From Owenia fusiformis (lineage: Eukaryota > Annelida > Polychaeta > Sabellida > Oweniidae): a stretch of 64,000 nt of DNA. Shown here one piece after another: positions 57,401 through 64,000 of the stretch. The stretch covers positions 36,824,062 through 36,888,061 of the forward strand of contig CAIIXF020000011.1 of the NCBI GenBank assembly GCA_903813345.2, in the 5' to 3' direction. How positions within the stretch are numbered: position 1 is the stretch's first letter; every line of letters starts with the position of its first letter. Both the position numbers and the translations under genes were made by a program. Under the pieces are notes generated by a model. That model made no database searches. It saw nothing but the letters and a program-made list of their open reading frames with translations, and was not told the origin of the DNA.

Positions 57401-58850
57401 CCCTGTATTTGTATTTCTTAGTCAGTATACTCATATTGATTGGACACCCTGTGTTTGTATTTCTAGGTCAGTCCACTCATTTTGATGGGACACCCTGTAT
57501 TTCTATATCTAAGTCAGTACACTCATTTTGATTGGACACCCTGTATTTGTATTTCTTAGTCAGTATACTCATATTGATTGGACACCCTGTATTTGTATTT
57601 CTAGGTCAGTCCACTCATATTCTATGGAAGCCACTGATGTTGTGAACACGCGACTCAGTGACATGAAACTTGAGGAAGGAAACATGCGACGTAGAAGCGC
57701 CTCGATGCTGGAAGTTAAAGATAAAGCAAGTGTCAGAATACATGAGGAGCTTGACAAAGCACAAATGGTAAAATAACTCAACATGTATTTGATGTGTTTT
57801 GATTAATTAGGAGCCTATTGTTGAATTGAAATACGAGAATATATATTGTGAATTCTAATGTGGCTGTGTTTTCCACCTATCAACATTACAGTATCTCTTC
57901 CAAATGAAGATGGTAAAAAATGTAGAAAATTAAAGTGCTATAGAACTCTTGGAACCATAAGAAGTGTTCTACTTGGGAGGTGTTCTATTAACAGAGGTCC
58001 ATTTAATTAAAGTCAGTGTGTCACAAAACTTCTACATGCATTCCACTTACAGAGGTGTATTCTGCTTATAAGTTTCAAAACATACACTACATTTTTTAAA
58101 TTAATATTTTAAGGAATCAAAACTGAAAGATGAAGACAGAGGTCCATTAAATTAAAGTCAATGTGTCACAAAACTTAGAAACTTCTCCATGTATTCCGCT
58201 TATAAGTTTCAATACATTCACTACATTTTTTAAATTAATATTTAAGGAATTAAAGCTTAAAGATGAGGAGGTTGTTAAACTACAGCATGTTAGAGACCAG
58301 ATGGGACTGGAGATTGAAGAACTCACTGCCAGTCTCTTTGAGGTAATACACTAAAATGAACTATGTGTGTCTTTTAGGTTCATATAATATATAATGAAAA
58401 AGTGTCATAGAGTAGAATAGTTCATCTTTGAGAGATATTCAAACTGAAAAGTTTTACTGCATATTCAATATCAAAATAATAGTGCATTCAATATCAAAAT
58501 GATATTGCAGATTGGTCATCGTGAAAATTTACATTTGTATTTCTATTTTTACAAGCTGAGAAGAACATAACCATTTTAACAAGTATTATAAATTAAACCA
58601 CTTGTTTTTTAGATTTATTTATTTTCCTCAAACTCTTAAAATTAGAAGTACTTTCTGTATGGATACTGCGATCAATGTTCTGTATTATTAAGCCTCAAGA
58701 TTTAAGGATGTGTAAAAACAATGGATGTAACTATGTAGGATGATATCTAAATCAGAAATAACTTGATTCCAGGAAGCTAACAAAATGGTTCAAGATGCCA
58801 ATGTAAAGAGGATGCATGCAGAGAAGCTGTTGAAGGAAGCACAAGCTAAG
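51395..58850 (+). CDS. RAB3IP: Rabin8/GRAB-like Rab GEF (RAB3IP/RAB3IL1 family), 5' part only
   Basis: Four exons: 51395-51498, 57605-57767, 58247-58342, 58773-58850, giving 147 residues in frame. Family: Sec2-type guanine-nucleotide exchange factors for Rab8, acting in exocytic and ciliary vesicle trafficking as a parallel coiled coil. Visible evidence: a polar Ser/Pro-rich N-terminus (residues 1-40), then SASMLEV and the coiled coil with ELKLKDEE, VRDQM, EELTASLFEEANKMVQDANV and AEKLLKEAQ, matching the vertebrate Sec2 domain without gaps. The C-terminal region is beyond the window. RAB3IP and RAB3IL1 cannot be told apart here; an invertebrate probably has a single ancestral gene. Confidence 0.9.
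51527..51610. mobile_element. TGTCACCA-family end fragment
   Basis: ATATCACCACCAGAAGTGGT and GTGATTGGTGTCTGTAACAG match the terminal part of the 62063 copy. It lies about 30 nt past RAB3IP exon 1. Confidence 0.6.
53735..53855. mobile_element. TGTCACCA-family fragment
   Basis: Contains GGTTGGTGTTTGGTGTTTGT and CAGGTGGTGACATTTTGTGT-GCCTTG, the same end as 63622-63650. Confidence 0.7.
53981..54080. repeat. 100 nt near-perfect hairpin in RAB3IP intron 1
   Basis: Arms 53981-54028 and 54033-54080: GTACCTGTGCAAGATCGTCC pairs with GGACGATATTGCACAGGTAC, and GATAATGTTTC with GAAACATTATC, leaving a loop of only a few bases. Confidence 0.9.
55520..57621 (+). repeat. 46 bp x ~45 tandem array ending inside RAB3IP exon 2
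   Basis: The unit reads roughly GATTGGACACCCTGTATTTC, then TATATCTAAGTCAGTACACT, then CATTTT. The left third is diverged; the right part is more uniform. The last unit supplies the acceptor TTTCTAG and the first ~17 bases of exon 2 (GTCAGTCCACTCATATT). The block GACACCCTGTA resembles transposon termini elsewhere in the window. Confidence 0.95.
57605..57767 (+). CDS. RAB3IP: RAB3IP-like exon 2 (acceptor lies in a 46 bp array)
   Basis: Acceptor TTTCTAG at 57598-57604 keeps frame from exon 1. Encodes GSVHSYSMEATDVV, then MRRRSASMLEVKDKA, and ends KAQM; donor GTAAAA. The first ~17 exon bases are still repeat sequence from the array upstream. If the upstream exon is not linked, the ATG at 57624 could serve as an alternative start. 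Confidence 0.85.
57991..58266 (+). repeat. Two-copy tandem duplication across the RAB3IP exon 3 acceptor
   Basis: Copies begin with ACAGAGGTCC at 57991 and 58136 (145 bp apart). Both contain the tract CTACATTTTTTAAATTAATA, an AAG acceptor and about 22 exon bases. The first copy's pseudo-exon (from 58114) encodes ESKLKDED, then reaches a stop with no donor; the second copy is the real exon 3. Confidence 0.85.
58247..58342 (+). CDS. RAB3IP: RAB3IP-like exon 3 (Sec2 coiled coil)
   Basis: ELKLKDEEVVKLQHVRDQMG through EELTASLFE, 32 codons, phase 0 at both ends. Acceptor ATTTAAG, donor GTAATA. Very close to vertebrate Rabin8 in this GEF helix. Confidence 0.94.
58773..58850 (+). CDS. RAB3IP: RAB3IP-like exon 4 (Sec2 coiled coil)
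   Basis: EANKMVQDANVKRMHAEK through KEAQAK, 26 codons. Acceptor ATTCCAG. The donor is GTTAAT, a weak match to consensus; reading on instead meets a TAG 12 codons later. Vertebrate proteins continue at this point with an IDVLQ-type block, which I could not find downstream in the window. Confidence 0.88.
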
Positions 58851-61489
58851 GTTAATATAGATATACTATTGGAACTTAATAGCTAGATATGTACATGTAC
58901 ATCATTCATCTCCTTAGTCTAGAGTCCATCAATGATAGATCTACATTGTTATTCAGAACTTAATAGCTAGATATGTACATGCACATCATTCATCTCCTTA
59001 GTCTAGAGTCCATCAATGATAGATCTACATTGTTATTCAGAACTTAATAGCTAGATATGTACATGTACATCATTCATCTCCATAGTGTAGAGTCCATCAA
59101 TGATAGGTATACATTGTTTCTTAGAAATCGCATTTTAATACCTCACAAGTTTATAAAACTTTTACTTTAGAGTTGATAGTCCGGATCTACCATACAGTAC
59201 TTAAAAAATAATGTAAGGTATATGTAGTCATTTTCTGAACGTAGAAATATGTAAAAGTACGATGTTTTATTGTGTATCAACTATCATAAGGGTTTTATGA
59301 AGTGATTTAGCTGGGTTGGACAAAAGGCAACTTTGGGGAAAAAATTATATATTCAAATGAAGGTGGCCATTATCTAAAACGGGATTTTCTTCAATATTCT
59401 GAAAACTAAGTACAGAAACATCACAATATTGGTATCTAACCCCAGGTTTTCAGGGTCAGGGAATAAGATGATATTACATAATCAAGATTAGAACAATTGA
59501 AGGATAGTGGGCGAGTGCACGTGGGTCGATTACAATTATAGCTTCATAGAGTCTCTTGAACCAATAATCACAAAATAAGATTTAAAATAGCAATAAATCA
59601 ATTTATTTTCAGTATCAAAAATAGTAAGTGTAAAAATATGTTTTATCAATTATAAATTTTAAATCTGACTGACTGACAGGCAGTAAGGGCACACACAGTG
59701 CACACAGACAAACAGACAGGCAGACAGACAGGCCTGGAATAAGAAATATGAAATATTTTACATGTGTTCAACATTTATATAATAATAATTATGATTTATC
59801 GACCTAAAGAAGATTAGATCGACATATCATGTCATATTTCAATAACATATAATATTCTATCAATTAGATTGTATTTTATAACGTTTTATCACAGGCAAGA
59901 GAAATAGTTGTTTCATGATTCAATTTATTGCACTTGTAAAATGAATATATTTGTAAAATTGGGAAACATTGATGTAAAATTGACTGACAAACATTGTACT
60001 CTACATTCTACGACAAAATATAACTGATAATGAACAACACAATACGATACATAATTGAGAATAACAGTTTACAAAGTAACATCAAAAAATAACTTCCCAG
60101 ACACTCAAAATAGCACGATTCATGGTGTATATCTTTTAGGAAATGGTTTATGGGGGTTTGAAATATAGAAATAAGATTGGGGATAAAATTTGAAAGATAG
60201 GATTGGCCTAAATAGTTATAGTTGAAAATTACTAGAAGAAATGCTTGTAATATGGGATTAAATATTGAATTATGGAAGTGTTGTATATAACCTGATAGGA
60301 AAGTAGAATAAACATAATCCCCCTCCTGTTAATAACACTTTTATAAAGATAAATGATTTAGTCGCTCACACACATAAAGCAAAAGACAATTAAGTGTATT
60401 CAGTTGTCTACATGTGTTTTATGACGAAATCAATAGTTGAGGTTGGTCCTCAAAATACACAAGAACGAATCAAAATTGAATTGCAATTAACTTTGTGCAC
60501 CTTGGACGTAACCTGGGTTTGTGATAAGGTAAACAGTACCCAACTACAAATAAAGTGTTTTATGTCTTACCAAAAGAAATGACAAACTGAATTATCACTC
60601 CCTGACCTGGGCTGATTGTAGTTGGAGTGAAACAGCGGGTTGGTCCCTAGAATAAACAGTTTCTTTTAGAAATTTTGAACCAATTTGCAAAGTTTTGATA
60701 TTCAAGCTATTCAGTTTGTGCAACAATTCGATATTTTGAAATAAAGCATCAAACATTTTGATTGTAATGATGTTCTAATTATGTTATTTATTTATCTATG
60801 GCGCTAAGGCTCAGTCAGAAGAACAAAATAAATAATTTTGATGAATTTTGAGAAATTTGAGCCGCCATATTGATTTTCTCACGTGGATATTATTTTGAAA
60901 ACTCAAGTTTATGTCTTACAAAACTGCATTGAAATTATTACCAAGAAAGCTAAATCAAATGAATGTTTAGATATTATGAACTATCCTGCAAAACCCAGTG
61001 GACACATACCTTTCTATAATTGCAGCATATTGTCAAAGTAGCATCTCTTCGATATCAAAACGATTTATTTGTAAAATGTAAGTGACAAAGTTCAGAACAA
61101 CTAATTCAATTTCAATGTTTCATTTATATAGAATTGTTCTGAGTGAAATCCTTCAGATTTGATTGGTTTATAAAGTTTCAGCTATTGCATCTTGTTTTTG
61201 AATTCACGAATAAGTGAGTTTTGTTACTAAATTTAGATGTAGTTCTCGTCATGAATTCCAATTTTGCCGCGAAACCAATTGTAGATACCCTCTGGCACGT
61301 ATTGATTTGAACTCCTGACCTATCAACTGATCGATCGCGATGTAATATTATAATTAGGAGACCGCGAAATTAAATTTGCATTAAGAGACCGTGAATTTAT
61401 ATTTTAATTAAGAGATCGCGATATTATGTTTTAATAAAAAGATTATGGTCCTGTGACCATATATCACAATTATTTTATTATTTTGCAAA
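58851..61489. other. RAB3IP intron or downstream region
   Basis: After the 84 bp repeat this is AT-rich sequence with a GACA-type microsatellite near 59665-59735. I looked for the next Sec2-domain exon and did not find it. Confidence 0.5.
58872..59123 (+). repeat. 84 bp x 3 tandem repeat after RAB3IP exon 4
   Basis: GAACTTAATAGCTAG recurs at 58872, 58956 and 59040. The third copy is slightly diverged. The array begins 22 nt past the exon 4 boundary. Confidence 0.9.
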
Positions 61490-62050
61490 GTAAAGGCAGC
61501 CATTGTTGAAAAAGTGATTACCTTCAATATTTTGAAGACGAAGTATAGTAGTATCACAATATTGGTCCTTAAACCTAGGTTTTCAGGGTCAAAGAATAGA
61601 ATAAATTGGGCCTTATCAGAAAAAGATTATTGATTACGATTATGCAAATTAGGGTGGCCATTATCGAATTATTGATTATCCCTAATATTTCGAAAACTAA
61701 GCACACAAAACTCACAATGCGGGTGTCTAAACCCAGTTTTTAGGGTCAAATAATAAGATAGATAATAAAATAACTTGAACAACAATAATGATTATGATTT
61801 TGCAAATTAAGGTGGCCTGGCGTGGCCATTATCAAATTATTGATTATCTTCAAAATGTCTGAGACTAAGGAAAGTAGCTTAACAAAACTGGTGTCTAAAC
61901 CGTTTTCTGGGTCAAAGAATAAGATAAAATGATAATAAAAAGGATTAAATCAATAATCATTGTGATTATGCAAATTAGGGCAGCCATCGTTAAATTATCT
62001 CAGAAATATTCAAGACTACGAATAAAGTAAAATTACAATATACAATAGTT
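61490..62050 (+). repeat. Degenerate ~160 bp repeats
   Basis: Blocks with ATTAGGGTGGCCATTATC, ATTATTGATTATC, CTAAG and TTTTCAGGGTCAAAGAATA recur at about 61494, 61650, 61810 and 61975. A further copy lies at 59360-59480 and an inverted one at 63870-63990. Confidence 0.75.
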
Positions 62051-62062
62051 TTGTCTAAACTA

Positions 62063-63650
62063 TTGTTATGTCACCACCAAAAGTGGTGACATATTGTTAT
62101 GGTCTCCGTTTTTTGGCGACGGCGGTTGGCGGTTGGTGGTTGGCGTCCGGCGGTTGGCGTCCGGCGGTTGGCGTCTGTAACAATTTCTTACAACTTCCTA
62201 TAACTTAACAAATACTGTTTAGACTGACTTCAATTTTTTACTAAATCATCTACATGTTCTCAGAAGTTCAAATCTGACTTTAGATTTGACATTTGACCTT
62301 CAATGACCTTCTCAAGGTCAAAAAGGTCTTTTTTCAACTTGCTTCACATTGACTAAATTTTTTTTCAAAATCATCTACATGTTCTCAGAAATTCAAATCT
62401 GACTTTAGATTTGACATTTGACCTTCAAATCTGACTTTAGATTTGACATTTGACCTTCAATGACCTTCTCAAGGTCAAAAAAGGTCAAAAAGGTCTGTTT
62501 TCAACTTGCATCAAATTGACAAAATTTTTTTTTCAAAATCATCTACGTGTTCTCAGAAATTCAAATCTGACTTAAGATTTGACATTTGACCTTCGATGAC
62601 CTTCTCAAGGTCAAAAAAGGTCAAAAAGGTCTGTTTTAAACTTGCTTCAAATTGACTAAAATTTTTTTTCAAAATCATCTACGTGTTCTCAGAAATTCAA
62701 ATCTGACTTTAGATTTGACTTAAGATTTGACATTTGACCTTCAATGACCTTCTCAAAGTCAAAAAAGGTCAAAAAGGTCTTTTTTCAACTTGCTTCAAAT
62801 TGACTAAATTTTTTTTTCAAAATCATCTACATGTTCTCAGAAATTCAAATCTGACTTTAGATTTGACATTTGACCTTCAATGACCTTCTCAAGGTCAAAA
62901 AAGGTCAAAAAGGTCTGTTTTCAACATGCTTCAAATTGACTAAATTTTTTTTTCAAAATCATCTACGTGTTCTCAGAAATTCAAATCTGACTTAAGATTT
63001 GACTTAAGATTTGACATTTGACCTTCAATGACCTTCTCAAGGTCAAAAAATGTCAAAAAGGTCTGTTTTCAACTTGCTTCAAATTGACTAAATTTTTTTT
63101 TCAAAATCATCTACATGTTCTCAGAAATTCAAATCTGACTTTAGATTTGACATTTGACCTTCAATGACCTTCTCAATGTCAAAAAAGGTCAAAAAGGTAT
63201 TTTTTCATCTTGCTTCAAATTGACTAAATTTTTTTTCAAAATCATCTACATGTTCTCAAAAATTCAAATATGACTTTAGATTTGACTTTAGATTTGACAT
63301 TTGACCTTCAATGACCTTCTCAAGGTCAAAAAAGGTCAAAAAGGTCTTTTTTCAACTTGCTTCAAATTGACTAATTTTTTTTTTCAAAATCATCTACATG
63401 TTCTCAGAAATTCAAATCTGACTTTAGATTTGACATTTGACCTTTAATGACTTTCTCAAGGTCAAAAAAGGTCAAAAAGGTCTGTTTTCAACTTGCTTCA
63501 AATTGACCAAATTTTTTTTCAAAATCATCTACATCTTTTCAGAAGTTCAAATTTGACTTTACAAGTTCTCAGAAATTCAAATCTGACTTAAGTTTGAACT
63601 CATAATATTGTGAGCAACTAGGTGGTGACATTTTGTCATGTTAATGCCTT
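62063..63650. mobile_element. TGTCACCA-family element with an internal tandem array
   Basis: Ends: TATGTCACCACCAAAAGTGG at 62066 and GTGGTGACATTTTGTCATGT-TAATGCC at about 63620-63645. Between them are roughly 10 tandem units of about 150 bp, each with TCAAATCTGACTTTAGATTT, TGACCTTCAATGACCTTCTC and TCATCTACATGTTCTCAGAA. Unit length varies because the TTTAGATTTGAC block is itself duplicated in some units. Confidence 0.85.
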
Positions 63651-64000
63651 GTATATAATTATAATACTATTATACTATAAAAAGTTATTTTTGGCAACCA
63701 ACTTATATCACGAAGGGAAACCCTCAATTAGTGAGTACTTTCAATTGCACTGTAAACCTGATAAACGAAATATTTTGAATAAATGTGATATTTCGATTAT
63801 AAAATATGCTAATTTGCATATTCACATTATTATATAATGAGTTATTCTTGTATCTTGTTACATTATCTTATTCATTGACCCTGAAAACATGGGTAAGGAC
63901 ACAGTAATTGTGGTGCTATCATTATCACTTTTAAAAGAATGTAAAAAATTCAATGCTTCAATAATGGCCGCCTTAATTTGCATAATGATTTTCCCCAAAG

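Noticed and set aside
60394-60582. 62-codon ORF as a possible next RAB3IP exon
   Set aside because: No Sec2-domain or Rabin C-terminal similarity; no matching acceptor and donor pair.

Overview
This is animal (metazoan) nuclear DNA: AT-rich, with spliced genes, long introns, a DIRS-type tyrosine-recombinase retrotransposon, a LINE fragment, many foldback or MITE-like elements and several large minisatellites. The repeat style and the ancient metazoan genes suggest an invertebrate, perhaps a lophotrochozoan or mollusc, but the clade is a guess. Two conserved genes lie head to head. The minus strand carries carnitine O-palmitoyltransferase 1 (CPT1). Its start codon is at 31172 and its 17 coding exons run down to position 200, giving 712 residues in continuous frame with canonical GT/AG sites; the last exon(s) lie beyond the left edge. 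The plus strand carries a Rabin8/GRAB-like (RAB3IP/RAB3IL1) Rab guanine-nucleotide exchange factor. Its start codon is at 51395, four exons are visible, and it continues beyond the right edge.

Layout. 1-31172 is CPT1. Intron 5 (15684-24114) holds a nearly complete 5.6 kb DIRS-like element with inverted terminal repeats, in the same orientation as CPT1. Intron 1 holds two foldback elements and one unrecognised ORF with a splice donor. 31173-51394 is the divergent intergenic region, made largely of small inverted-repeat elements plus a 5'-truncated LINE inserted into a larger foldback element (46664-49654). 51395-58850 is the visible part of the RAB3IP-like gene. 58851-64000 is intronic or unassigned and holds degenerate repeats and an element with a ~150 bp internal tandem array.

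The most striking signal is recurrent. Four tandem duplications straddle exon/intron junctions, and each unit contains both exon and intron bases: 19 copies of a 91 bp unit carrying the 3' splice site and first 62 nt of CPT1 exon 7; about 29 copies of a 27 bp unit carrying the 5' splice site of CPT1 exon 8; about 45 copies of a 46 bp unit carrying the 3' splice site of RAB3IP exon 2; and a two-copy duplication over the 3' splice site of RAB3IP exon 3. Weaker cases sit beside CPT1 exon 11, RAB3IP exon 4 and the RAB3IP 5' leader. The result is introns packed with dozens of decoy splice sites next to essential exons.

Second, CPT1 carries two alternative versions of the exon that follows the catalytic histidine (12a and 12b). 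Both fit the same reading phase and would give two enzyme isoforms. All coordinates and copy counts were read by hand; domain calls come from recognising the families, not from a search.
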